The notes under the pieces were generated by a model, which saw only the letters and a program-made list of their open reading frames with translations, made no database searches and was not told the origin of the DNA. From assembly GCA_007922225.1 (NCBI GenBank), contig ML680053.1:1277434-1341433 (forward strand): a DNA stretch of 64,000 bases, read 5' to 3'. This DNA is from Emydura subglobosa. Its lineage: Eukaryota; Chordata; Testudines; Chelidae. This document shows positions 53,903-64,000 of this stretch, piece after piece (positions within the stretch are counted from its first letter, which is position 1; each line of letters begins with the position of its first letter). Made by a program: the position numbers and the translations under genes.

Positions 53903-54959
53903 CCTGAACTGATCTAGAAGGCTGCTGCTACCCTGCCAGTTCCTTCAAGACCCGCCTGTACAAAGATGCCGTAAGGAACCAGCCATCTTGTGATGGCTGG
54001 GTTGAGATGCAGTTGGGGAAATCTATAGTTTTCTGGTTGATTTGTCTCATTACAAGCCAAAATAAAGCTAGTGAACACAAAATTGCATGTACATAAAACA
54101 GTCTAGCTTTGCCTATATCATTCTCTCCCACCCTTTGAATATCCTTGGATTCGGTCCTAAGAAGACAAAAGTCTATTGAAGTCAATGGAAAGACTCCCAT
54201 TGACTTCCAAGGGGTTTGGATCAGGCCCATGTAGGTTGAAAGCTCTTTGGGGCAGGCAATGAATCTTCCTATTTATTTGTACAGCACGCAGCACAATGGG
54301 ATAATCAAGACCCTCGGGTACAATGACTTATTATTAATAATAAAAACGTACCAGCCCCAGTTCTCCCAATGCAAGACACAAAACTGGCTCTGAAGTCAAT
54401 GGAAGTTACAGGGATCCAGTGAAAGAAGGATCAGGATCAATATCAGCAAGTAAGTAAATTAAAAATAAAGGAAAGCTATTCATTTAAGAGGACGTTAAAT
54501 CCACTGAAAACAGACTTTTAGCTGCATGGATTCCCTGCCCCAGTCCCCATCAGAGCAGTAAAATACACGTGATGAATGGCATTAAGATACTGCACAATCA
54601 AGGAGAGAGGGAGACATCCCACTACCGCCAGGTCCAAAAGGGAAATGAGAAAGCTTGCTCCTCTCCTATTAAAACTTATTTGAGATTAATCACACGAATA
54701 AAGTTACATTACCCCCTCACTTCACGGCCTGGAAAAGCCCCACGGAGACATAGTGAAATCATGTCAGCGGGGTGGGATTCAAATAATCGAAAATAGGAAC
54801 TACAGTCTTCGAAACCCCTTCTAATTTTGCTCCTAAATGGTGGGTTTTGGTCGTGGTGGGATCTCTGACGGAAAGTGCTTGGAGCAGACAGGGTCATTGT
54901 ACCCTTCTCATTAATCAAGCCTGTGACGGGAAAGAGAGGAAGCGGGATGAAGAAGCTCC

Positions 54960-55740
54960 ATAAAGGAGGCTGACAATTGGTGCTGACCCACTTGAAGTGG
55001 GAGGGGGAAAGTGTCTCCCCACGAGTCAGACACCTGGCCACACAGACAATCGGAGTGAATACTGGAATACTGGGCCACCCTTCTGGCCCCCTACTTGACG
55101 GGCCTGGCCCAGACCATGTACCGGAACCTAGACACCCTCAAATATGGAAAGGTAAAGACTACTATCCTAGACCAGACAGGCATCGGTCCTGGGACCTACC
55201 ACCAGCGTTTCCACTGGGAACGGTACCCCCCTGGGGTTATGGGTGGTAGCCCAAGTCTCTGGAACTGTGCTTGGCAGTCGCTAGAACTGGAGAAACAGTT
55301 GGGGGGCCAAGCTGCCAAAAGAGTGGTCCTCAAACAATTCACCTAGATCCTCCCTGGTGGGGGAAGGGAATGGATACAGCGACATTGGCCGGCAACCCTC
55401 TCCAAAGCTGTCGAATTGATAGAGGACTACTTGACAGCAGAGGCCCCAGAGCCTCAACCCCGCAAATCTGACACACCGAGGGGGAAAGATGGTCCCTTCC
55501 ACAATGAGCCAGGGAGAGCGTGGCGCCTACCGCGAACCCCAGTCACCAACTTGAACCCTGAAGAGAGAAGCCCAGCTAGCCAAGGACCAACCTGGAGAGA
55601 GGGAGTCTTGCTGGGGGTCCCTCCTCCCCCGCCGAGAACGGATGCACACACCAGGAGAAACCGAGACCAGTGCTATGAGTGCGGACAAGAGAGGCACTTA
55701 TGCTAGGCCCATACATGGATTGAGGTTATGGCCAGGTATG
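54960..55740 (+). pseudogene. Ty3/gypsy-type gag fragment with capsid (SCAN-like) segment
   Basis: The plus-strand translation gives TGLAQTMYRNLDTLKYGKVK, then DQTGIGPGTYHQRFHWERYP, typical of reptile gypsy-like Gag. After an in-frame stop it gives REWIQRHWPATLSKAVELIE and DYLTAE, which resembles the C-terminal helices of a SCAN/retroviral capsid. A nucleocapsid knuckle follows with CYECG and a His (CX2CX4H), but the last Cys position is lost at a stop codon. Several stops and frame changes make it non-functional. Confidence 0.65.
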
Positions 55741-55784
55741 GGTAGCCATTATCCCTGGGCCCAAAGAAAAGCTCCAGAGAAACT

Positions 55785-56275
55785 CATGATCCCCGTGAAG
55801 GTGAACGGGACCCTGACTTAGGCCCTGGTAGACACTGGATACAGCCAGGGCCGTATTATCCTTTAGGAACAATAGGCACAGTGCCTAGGGCCTATGAAAC
55901 TTTCAGGGCCTACAAAAAAATGTTATATATAATTTTTTTTTTTATTTTAAAAACTATTTATTAATAGCTTAAAATCAAATGAGTTATTTCGGTTGGGGGG
56001 CCTATGAAGGCAAGTGTGCCTAGGGCCTACGAAGGTCTTAAAACGACCCTTGATGCAGCCATTCCCTCATTCGAGACAGCGTGGTCCCCAACCCCAAGCT
56101 GCCTGGGACCAAGATACTGTTGCGACGCATCCATGGGGACATACAGCTTTACCCAACCTCTAGAGTTAAAATGGAGATTACACACCATGATGTGGGCCTT
56201 GAGATTGGTGTCCGTTATAGTGGCAGTAACTGTCCGTTTAGTCGCACGGGCGTCAAAGACGAGGACAAGAAGTAG
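55785..56275 (+). pseudogene. gypsy-type aspartic protease fragment, split by a hAT insertion
   Basis: Upstream of the insertion the frame reads ALVDTGYS, the D-T-G catalytic triad of retropepsins. Downstream it reads DSVVPNPKLPGTKILLRRIH, then GDIQLYP, a usual continuation ('...HGD...YPT'). An in-frame stop precedes ALVDTG. The insertion lies at 55846-56051. Confidence 0.65.
55846..56051. mobile_element. hAT-type MITE inside protease fragment
   Basis: Starts cagggccgtatta and ends taaaacgaccctt, imperfectly inverted. The 8-bp flanks gatacagc (55838-55845) and gatgcagc (56052-56059) match at 7 of 8. The interior is an A/T-rich tract. Confidence 0.75.
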
Positions 56276-56699
56276 ACGGATGTGCAGATGAATACCTTAC
56301 CGTCGTAACCGAGGAGAAGGAGGACATTTACTTGATCAGCACTGTGTTCTAGTCACTGGGTCCAGGAGGTCAAAGATCCAGATCATGACCAACATCCTCT
56401 GGAGGGGAAGAAGACAAACAGTAAAGTACTGTGTAAAACCTGGGAATCAAGGGTTAAGTTCAAAGGCAGTGGGCCTGGCGTTTAACTCCCACGATTCTCA
56501 ACACCAGTGTATGCTTATTGGAGATTCTTGGGATACATGTTGTACTAGTTGTTATCTGTTTTTACCCCCTTTGCTGTCACCAACCCCCTCCTCCCCCCCC
56601 AAAATAAACTTGTTATGTGTTTTACATTCCACAAGTGTTTGAATGTTTGGGTTTAGTCACTTCGCTTCGGTGATAGATATGGACTGTCAGGGCGAACCA

Positions 56700-56835
56700 A
56701 TTGATAAAGTTCTTCTAAACAAAATGGTAACACACCGACTGGCTAACGCACACGCCAACACAGACTTCTTTTCACGGGTGGGTAGGGAGGTAGAAGAGAG
56801 AGGACACACACCGGGTGTCCTCTTGAGGGAGAGGC
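56700..56835 (+). pseudogene. probable RNase H C-terminal remnant with polypurine tract
   Basis: The frame reads HRLANAHANTDFFSR, like the H-R-P-G...NADxxSR end of gypsy RNase H domains. A purine run (gagggagagg, about 56825-56834) lies just before a TGTGTGACC start that looks like an LTR edge. No RT or integrase core is seen nearby. Short and decayed. Confidence 0.45.
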
Positions 56836-57430
56836 TGTGTGACCGGGTGTACTCACCCCACACTGGAAACGAAGGGGTTAAGCCAATACTTTTGGCAGCA
56901 GAAGCCACGCCCCCCTCGCCCCTGCTGGGCATGCTCCAACTGCTACCTCAGTATAAAAGAGAGCAGCCCAGCTCATTTCAGGCTGACTGCTGAGGAGGAG
57001 GGATGCACTTTGCAAACTCTGGCCCAGGAGCAGCCAGCATACCAGACTGTGGAAGTGTGAGGCACTGAGAACCAGCCAGAAGCCCTGGTACCTGTGGACA
57101 CATGAGAGGGATTGGAGCCACTTGGAACTACACGTGCCAATGAACTCAGAGATCCCAATGACCCCCTGACTACAGCACTGAGAGACACGGTAGGAAGTGG
57201 CCCGGGGGGAACCAGTATTAGTCTGGGGTGCAGTTGGTGTATTTTGGTGGGATCCCTGCTGACTCAGTGAGTGAGTGACCCTGCTGCTCTTACAGCCCTG
57301 AGCTGGGATCTGGTGGAGCAGAAACTCTGAGCTTCCCCACCCCAGTCTAGTAGGTGGAGGATGGCAGGGGTGGAGAGCATTGGGGGGCTCAGTGAGCTTT
57401 CCCTTTAACTGTTAAAGAGCTGCAGTTTGC
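56836..57430 (+). mobile_element. probable 3' LTR with TATA box
   Basis: Starts TGTGTGACCGG directly after the polypurine run. A TATAAAA box lies at 56952-56958, followed by a GC-rich leader. The 3' boundary is not resolved (somewhere between about 57300 and 57440). Confidence 0.5.
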
Positions 57431-57439
57431 CACCCCTGC

Positions 57440-58760
57440 TATAGTGCCTAAAAGTGCTCTCAGATTTTGGGTGCCTCAAGTTTTGGCTGGCCCGCTTGAG
57501 ACACCTGATTATCAAAGATGCTGCATGCTCACTTTTCCAGCTGACACCAGCAGGCAGTACAGTTGCTTGGCTCCCTTGTCTCAAGTTGGGCCCCCAAAAC
57601 TAGAGGTATTTCAAACAGATGGACAATTTCAACAACCTTTGCCTCAGAGGACACGGTCTTTCCATCAAGCCCTAGAAGTCAACACAACAGTTGGGCTCAG
57701 CAAACTAAGGGAAACTCCAGAGTTAGAGGGCCCTTGCTGAAAACTTCCTTCCAGGAGCCTCTAGAGGTTTCAATTAAACCTAGGTAATGTTAGCAATAGC
57801 ATATCAGCTGACTTCAATTTACACAAGGGTGCAAAGAGCCAGGATGGGAGCCAGGGCTGGAAAGGGGATGACTGGAATAACACCTGGAAGTAGGGCGTTG
57901 GAACTAGGCAGCTGGGTGTGGTGACTGGGCATGATAACAATCAGGCAGAAGGGTACAAGCAAAAGGAAGACACAGAAGTTTGTGTAGTGAGAGCAACAAG
58001 TCTCCCAGGAGGAGAAGAGAAATTGGTCCTAATTTCCAAAGAAATGAGAGCTGTCTTTTGATCCATGAGGCCGCCAGGTGCTTCTGTGGGACAATGTAGA
58101 TCGCAAAGCCCAGGACAAAGCACATGAGAGCTGGAGACAAAGCATCCTGGGTTAAGGAGATCCAGCTATGGAACAAACTTCCAGAGGCAGCCCCGCAAAT
58201 CTACAGTCTTCAGGAAATGCTACAAAACCTTTCTGTGCAACACAAGCCTAAATCATGCCCACGTGGTAGTCTGTGAAAACCAAATCCAGCCCTGACGTAC
58301 GGGGATGCAGCTGCCACTGAAATCAATGGAAATTGTGTCTGCTTATGCCAGGGCTCTGTGTGCTTGCTGGGGGGCTTGAGGGCAGCACAAGAATAAACTA
58401 AAATGGGGGGGGTTGCTTTATATTACACTCTCCTGCCAATTGCTTTCCCACCAACATCCTGTTTCCCTCCCTCTCCGTATGTAAATCGCACTCATTTTGC
58501 ACACACACTGACTTCCCAGGAAGTTACACTCCTTAGCCACTTCCACCCACCAGACACTTGTTGGCTGATCAATTTACTCCTGATGTGTAACTTACACCAA
58601 TTTACGTCACTGCTCAGTTTCTTTAGGAGACTTGTGGGGGATTTGAGGTAGAATGTGACTGAATTTGTTTCTGTATCTAATTCTTCCCTAAAATGTGTGG
58701 GTGTAATAATCATCATAATAATAATGATGATGATGTTGTTGAGTACTTTTCATCAGTAGT
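57440..58760. other. no gene recognised
   Basis: Unclassified sequence with old repeat fragments, for example a palindromic short-repeat remnant near 58270-58330. Open frames are short and unsupported. Confidence 0.35.
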
Positions 58761-58764
58761 GCTC

Positions 58765-58905
58765 ATGACCCCCATTTTACAGATGGGGAAACTGAGGCAC
58801 AGAGGGGATGTGATTTGCCCAAGGCCACCAACAGAGCCAGGAACAGAACAAAGATATCTTAAGTCCCACTCCTGTGTTCTTTCCACTAGGCCATACTGTG
58901 AATAC
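58765..58905 (-). repeat. MIR-like SINE
   Basis: 'cccattttacagatggggaa', 'actgaggcacagaggggatg' and 'atttgcccaaggccaccaac' are the complemented MIR core, well preserved. An 'ataataatgatgatgatg' microsatellite precedes it. Confidence 0.75.
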
Positions 58906-59579
58906 CATTGACTTTACTGGGACTTTTGCCTTGTGTTTCTGAGGGCAGGGTTGTTCTTTCCAGCCTCCGTCGATCATTTTCTGCCACGTTTGCGCACCGT
59001 TGGAGTTCAATAAATAAAGGATTGTAATGAAAGTGTTATATTTTTTCTCAGGCTAAATAAATCCACCATGGTAGATTGACGCTTCAAAAAAAGCAACATG
59101 TTTGACAGACTCTGGCTGACCAAGGGTGGCAAGCATTAATGAATGAGGGAGATATTAAACCTTTGTAGGGGCTGCAAAAAACAAACAAAAGGGATCCTGA
59201 TTTTTGGCCTGTTTTACATCACCACAGCAGTATAAAACAGTCAGAGCTGTTTTACATGCCCCTGGAGAATTCTCCATGCATAGGGACATCCTTGGATGGC
59301 TTGGTGACCTTCCCAGCATCTAGCATAGGGATATGGCCGGGGAAAAGAGAGCATGGCCAAGTGATCTCTATACCCCAGCAATCTTGGGCTGCCGGAATCA
59401 CTCCTTGCTCTAATTTAGGCCAGGGACCAATCCTGTGGCTGAATTTCCCTCCAGATCAGAGGAACACAAGTCCCTAAAAACCATGTCAGTGCACACCTTG
59501 CCGATCTGCACTCTGTACAGCTTGTCCTTCGTTCAGGATCTGGTCTATACATCATGCATCCTCCAAAGGATTGATTTAG

Positions 59580-60310
59580 CTGGCAGTCTGGAAAATTCCC
59601 TCCAGGGTTAAAAGCGAGACGGGAAGGACAAGATTTTAAATGTCTTGTTGAAACAGATTGCACTGAAGCCAAAATGGGTGAGATTTTTTCAGGGTTGGAG
59701 CTTGGGGAGGGAGGATGGCAGAGGAAAAAGCTGTATGAGAAGATGGCGCCACAAATGCCTTATCTTTAGAGGAAGCAGCAGCAGCAGCTGTCTAGAAACC
59801 AAAGCAGCAGTGACAGATTGTTTTATAAGAATCTGGAGCTAGTCCAAAGTAATTACAGTTCCAAACCCCAGATCCCCCTCGATGGCTATTTCTGAGAGTA
59901 CAATAGAAATGAACACCTTTCAGTAGAAAAAGGGATACCTGCTACTCGCTTTGGGTGTCATCAAGAATTTTTTTTAAACAGCAGGGGTTTTGACAGGCTG
60001 CACCTTTTTCCTTTGGAAGTGTTCCAGGTTTGCAATGCAGGGGGCAGGGGGGAGGCTGCCAAGCTGTGACAGCGTGACCAATTTAAATCATTCATGACTC
60101 AGTTTGCTAAATGGCTCGTTGAGACGCGCGTAGCCGGCGCTTTCATCAGCAGGGGAATGAGAGAAAACAAATGTGAGTGAGCCTCCAGTATGCAGGTGGG
60201 AGTGTGAACTTGCTGCTGCAGCTTTTTGGGGTGCAATGGGAAGAGGACGTTTGGAGAGGTGGGGTTCCCTTTTAGCATAAAGCGGGAGGGGGATCATTTA
60301 GCACAGTCAT
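59580..60310. other. non-repetitive-looking stretch, possible conserved non-coding DNA
   Basis: I see no repeat signatures or coding motifs. It contains an AP-1/MARE-like catgactcagtttgct (about 60092-60107) and a CpG-bearing 'gagacgcgcgtagccggcgc'. Function unknown. Confidence 0.3.
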
Positions 60311-60587
60311 TGTCCGAGGAAAAAGGTGTGTTTGAAGCGGGAGCCAGGAACTCCTGGCTCCTACTCCACCAGGTCCCTCACTGAAGCCATGACTGTCCTA
60401 CAAACTTTAGTTGATGCAAGTTACTTTGCCATACAGCTGTCGAAGTTTGTATATCAACTTGGCACACGCATACTTGACTGCTTGCATAGACACTGTGCAT
60501 ACTCACCAGAAGGGCTGATGCAAAGTGTGGAGCACCACAGGCAGATATCCCAGGGTGCTATTTGCTGCCCTTTGATGCGATGCCTTT

Positions 60588-61425
60588 TGCAGTATTGCCA
60601 ACTTCAAGAGATCAAAAATCATGAGTCGGACCCCCAGAAAGCATGAGATTGGCCCCAAAACCATGTTTGTTTTTTTTAAGAGTTTTTTTAGGTCCGTCTC
60701 TTGATTTTTTTGAACTCCCTCTGCTCATTCCCAGGGTGTGCGCATGTGACAAAGTGTTGCCCACTTTCCCACGTGTACAGAAGAAGGAGACTTTTAGCCC
60801 CTGTGGCAGAAGCTCTCACCCGCACATCTGCTCATCTCCTGCTCAGCAATTAATCCAGTCCCCCATCAGTTCTGTCCCCACCCAATGCCCCTCAATTCAG
60901 CCCCCACTCAGTTCAGTCCCCCCAGCTCTCTTCTTTACTACCCCATCAGTTCAGCCCCCCTACTTCATTGATCCCCACTGCCCTTGGTTCCCCCTCCCAG
61001 GACTCACCCCATCTGCTCAAAACCCATCATCAATACAGCCCCCTTCCTGCAGCCCCCAGACCATAGTTCAGCCCCTCCCCCCCCAGCTTCACCTCTGTTC
61101 CTCTTGGGGTTCTTCACCCTCCCTACACCTGGGGAAGCTGCAGTGGGGTCCCCTCTCCCACTTCTCAGTTGGCAGGGGAGCAGCCCCCTGGGACTGACAG
61201 CCAGAGGCCCAGCTGCCCGGGGCTGACGGTGATTTCTAAGTTAAATTAAGCCTTATAATCTCGGGCTGGAACTCTCAAATGTCAACTCTCAAATACAGCT
61301 GGAAAAAAAAAAAATCCTGGCATTTGAGAGTTTTATCCCAAGATTGTGAGTGAAGTTTAATTTTACTTAGAAATTGCATCTCACACGATAAATTTGCAAG
61401 AGTTGGTATGTCTGCTTTTGGGAAA
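60588..61425. repeat. inverted-ended interspersed repeat, copy 2
   Basis: Homologous to 14008-15170 across its left end (ttgccaacttcaagagatca), C-rich middle and 'gatttctaagttaaattaag'. The right end 'tttgcaagagttggtatgtc' is partly inverse to the left end. A poly(A)-like run lies at 61306-61314. Confidence 0.65.
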
Positions 61426-61559
61426 TGTTTGCAATGTGTGGTGGGACAGAAATGACTTGTCCAGGGATCTGTGAGAATCAAGGGTCAAGTTCTCCGCATG
61501 CAACTTTCTCCATCCCATAATGCCATCTGTATCCCATAATTTTCACATCTCTTTTTAAA

Positions 61560-62740
61560 TATCCCACAAACCTGTGTGGTGCTTTTCAATGTCTGCCATC
61601 TCTGACAGAAGCATGGGGCCCACAGAGCTCTGTGCTATTGTGATTGTCAGGAATGTTGCAAATACAGAATGCACAATTCACCTGTATTTGCAGAGCCACA
61701 GGAAGTATTGCAACAATGGGGGGGGGGGGGGGCGGGACGGGATCATGATGATTTCTTGGAGGACCGTTTGCTGAGGGACACAGCGAAAAACAAGGTTATT
61801 GGAGACCTTCCCAGAGCAGCTGCAGATGGTGGAGGACTGCCACATCTGGGCCTGAGGAACAAGCGCTGACTTGTGGGATCTCATTGTACTGCAGGTTTGG
61901 GATAACAAGTAGCGGCTACAGAATCTTCTGATGCAAAAGGTCATGTTCCTAGAGCAGTGTGCCAAGCCTACTTGCTCCAGCACTTTGTGGCGGGGACACC
62001 AGAGTGAGACCTGCATGGACAGAAGCAAATAGAAATCACACTCTGGAAGCTTGCAACACCAGATTGCTACTGGTTAGTGGGAAATCATGTTGGAGTTGGA
62101 AAATCTACAGTGTTGGCTGTTATACAAGTGTGTAGGGCCATTAATTGTCTTCTGCTACACATGACTGTGACAGGACATATAGATGGATTTGCAGCAAGGG
62201 GGTCCCATTGCCCTTTTTTGGCAGCACACATATACCTATTTTGGTACTAGGGCACCTTGCCACAGAGTACATCAACAGAAAGGGCTATTTTTCGGTAGTC
62301 ATGCACGTGATGGTGGACCACCGGGGATATTTCACTATCAGTGTGGGCTGGTCCAGGAAGGCGCATGGCACGCCCATCTAAGAACACAGGACTGTTCAGA
62401 AAGCTGCAAGCAGGACACTCTTTGCCATGTTGATCCACTGATTGGGAATGGTAAAATGCCAAGTGATTCTGCAGGACCCAGAGTATCCTTTGCTTCCTTG
62501 GCTCATGACTGGCACACGGGCCATCTCGACAGCACCAATAAAAGCTTCTGCAGGTGCGGAATGATGGTGGAATGTGCTTTTGGTAGGTTGAAAGGACGCT
62601 AGCAGTGTTTACTCATTAGATGGGATCTCAGTGAGCAAAATATCCCAATGGTTAGAGCTGCCTGATGTGTGCTGCATAATATCTGTGAGGCCAAGGGGGA
62701 AAAGCTGCCACCAGGGGCAGCCTGCTGAGTTTGAACAGCC
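61560..62740 (+). pseudogene. PIF/Harbinger transposase (HARBI1-like) pseudogene
   Basis: The plus-strand frames, joined only by several shifts and stops, contain GDLPRAAADGGGLPHLGLRN, then GVGKSTVLAVIQVCRAIN-like text. EYINRKGYFSVVMHVMVDHR with GYFTISVGWS follows (second catalytic Asp region), then VECAFGRLKGR (catalytic Glu region). This is the order of Harbinger DDE transposases. Terminal repeats were not identified. A 14-nt G run at 61720-61733 adds a length-variable site. Dead. Confidence 0.85.
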
Positions 62741-63722
62741 AGACACAAGGGCCGTTATAAGAGCCCAACGTGGAATTATGCGGTTGAGGGAGCTCTTTTG
62801 AAAGAGCCGTTTAGTCTGCTGGACTGTTCTGTGCTGAACTGTTCTCTGGGCCTGGGTTCAGTTTGAAATTGTGCAGGATCAGGAAAAGAGTCCTATGTAT
62901 AAATGTACAGCAAGCACTATGTGGTGCATGCTGTTCATTTACAAGTATTGTGGGTTTTGAGTACCGCTATGCATTCTGCAGCATGTACTGTGACTTCTCC
63001 ACCAATAGAACTTTATTGGGTGAGGAAAAACAAGGTGCAAAAACCCCCCTGGTCATGTCAGACATATTTGTCTCTCTGTCTGGAGTGGCTCATGACCGTG
63101 AGTGCCAGCCTCAGGAAAAACTGTCATGAAGCAGGGCAGAGACCTCAAACTGGTAGTATGTTCTATAATTAGATTTCACCAGCCCAGGAACAAATGTGAA
63201 CTCCTGAAGCACTAAACAGTCTTAGCAGGAGTCACAAACAGTCCCCTAAGGCATTCCAGTATCTTGCCACCCAGGCAAGTTGAACTTAGTGATGATTGAT
63301 TGATTGCCATACACCAAAGATCATAAAATGTTCTGGTTGCTTCCAGGCCCAAGAGACCAGGCACTTACCCCAGATCAATTGCTCTCACACCAAAGACAAT
63401 GCTTGTAGCCAGTCCTATTGCAAAATATCTAAGGATGTGTTTCTCAAGAAAAGAAATGAGCATAATTACAAGATTTAAAGAGGGCAAGCATATAGACAAA
63501 TAAATTAGTCTATGGTTTTAGAAGGTGACAGTTGTAGTAATCTCTCAGCTCAGTGTCTTTTACAGCTAACCCCGGTGACCCTGGGGATCTCTGCCTCTGC
63601 TTCATAGCTCCAGCCCTGCGAGAGTCCAAACAGCAAAAGAGAGAGCAAACATTTTCTTGTCAGCTGTTTTTATTTCATTCTTCCAGAATTCAAGGTGATG
63701 GGATGAGTCGTTTTGCATGTAG
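62741..63722. other. no gene recognised
   Basis: Downstream flank of the Harbinger pseudogene. Open frames at 62863-63172 contain no recognisable motif. Confidence 0.35.
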
Positions 63723-63734
63723 CCTCTTCATGAA

Positions 63735-63836
63735 AAAATGAGTCCTGTAGCACTTTAAAGACTAACACATTTCTGCAGGCATAAGGACTCTCCTTGTTTT
63801 TGCTATATACAGACTAACACGGCTACCCCTGTGGAA
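63735..63836 (+). mobile_element. 3'-anchored retroposon copy C with inverted 5' part and 12-bp target duplication
   Basis: Perfect direct repeats cctcttcatgaa flank it (63723-63734 and 63837-63848). The right part (ctccttgtttttgctatata, cagactaacacggctacc) is in copy A orientation. The left part (gagtcctgtagcactttaaa, gactaacacatttctgcagg) is inverted relative to copy A. Confidence 0.85.
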
Positions 63837-64000
63837 CCTCTTCATGAAGAGGCTATTAACAAAGTCATTGTATTGAGATGTCCCACGATGGCCCATTAAT
63901 TTTGATAGGGCTACTTGATGGTAAGAAGACAATCCCTCCTGACTGAGTTCAGTTTCAGAGCAAACTTTTTTACAATTATCACACACTATAAGGCAATATT

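Noticed and set aside
56385..56642. Open frame between protease and RNase H remnants as integrase or RT
   Set aside because: No catalytic motifs are visible. The stretch includes an AATAAA and C-rich run and looks like unrelated or rearranged sequence.
35494..64000. RAB6A, expected next to MRPL48 from human gene order
   Set aside because: No translation resembling the RAB6A N-terminus or GTP-binding motifs was found on either strand.
1..64000. CRISPR arrays, phage or bacterial operons
   Set aside because: No regularly spaced short repeats or ribosome-binding-site-led gene strings. The sequence is vertebrate with introns and transposons.

Overview
This is vertebrate nuclear DNA, most likely from a turtle or another non-avian reptile. 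It shows split genes with GT-AG introns, CpG-island promoters, dense CR1 LINE fossils with the reptile/bird 3' ends, MIR-like SINE tails, hAT and Harbinger DNA transposons, and solo LTRs. Three single-copy nuclear genes can be read by translation: PAAF1, COA4 and MRPL48. Their order and relative strands match the human 11q13.4 block. There are no bacterial-type operons, CRISPR arrays or viral genomes.

Layout. (1) 1-5593: the 5' part of PAAF1 on the minus strand, with coding exons 1-3; the rest of the gene lies off the left edge. (2) 5594-5780: a CpG-island promoter shared head-to-head by PAAF1 (minus) and COA4 (plus). (3) 5780-10303: COA4, with a long 5'-UTR intron carrying a solo LTR, one intact coding exon, and tandem polyadenylation signals. 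A decayed non-LTR retrotransposon begins almost at the polyadenylation site. (4) 10304-19251: intergenic, repeat-rich. (5) 19252-35493: MRPL48 on the minus strand, convergent with COA4. All eight coding exons can be placed with consistent splice phases. They total 639 nt and predict 212 residues, the length I recall for the human protein. (6) 35494-64000: a large gene-poor stretch. It holds the MRPL48 CpG island, several CR1 copies with younger elements nested in them, an orphan CpG-island promoter at about 49.2-49.7 kb with a plausible first exon, a broken Ty3/gypsy-type element (54.95-57.4 kb) and a dead Harbinger transposase gene (61.6-62.7 kb).

Functional theme. COA4 (cytochrome oxidase assembly) and MRPL48 (mitochondrial ribosome) are both mitochondrial, and PAAF1 is a proteasome-assembly factor. 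Both promoters carry a CCGGAAG ETS/GABP-type motif within about 40 nt of a start codon, as is common for nuclear mitochondrial genes. RAB6A, the expected next gene beyond MRPL48, was not recognised in this window.

Most of the remaining sequence is transposon debris. The most informative structures are two related solo LTRs in opposite orientation, one with a hAT element inside it; a 3'-anchored retroposon whose copies carry internal inversions, one with a perfect 12-bp target duplication; a terminal-inverted-repeat element containing several tRNA-like modules; and gypsy-type gag/protease/RNase H remnants with an apparent RNase H-to-LTR junction. I found nothing that demands a wholly new biological system.
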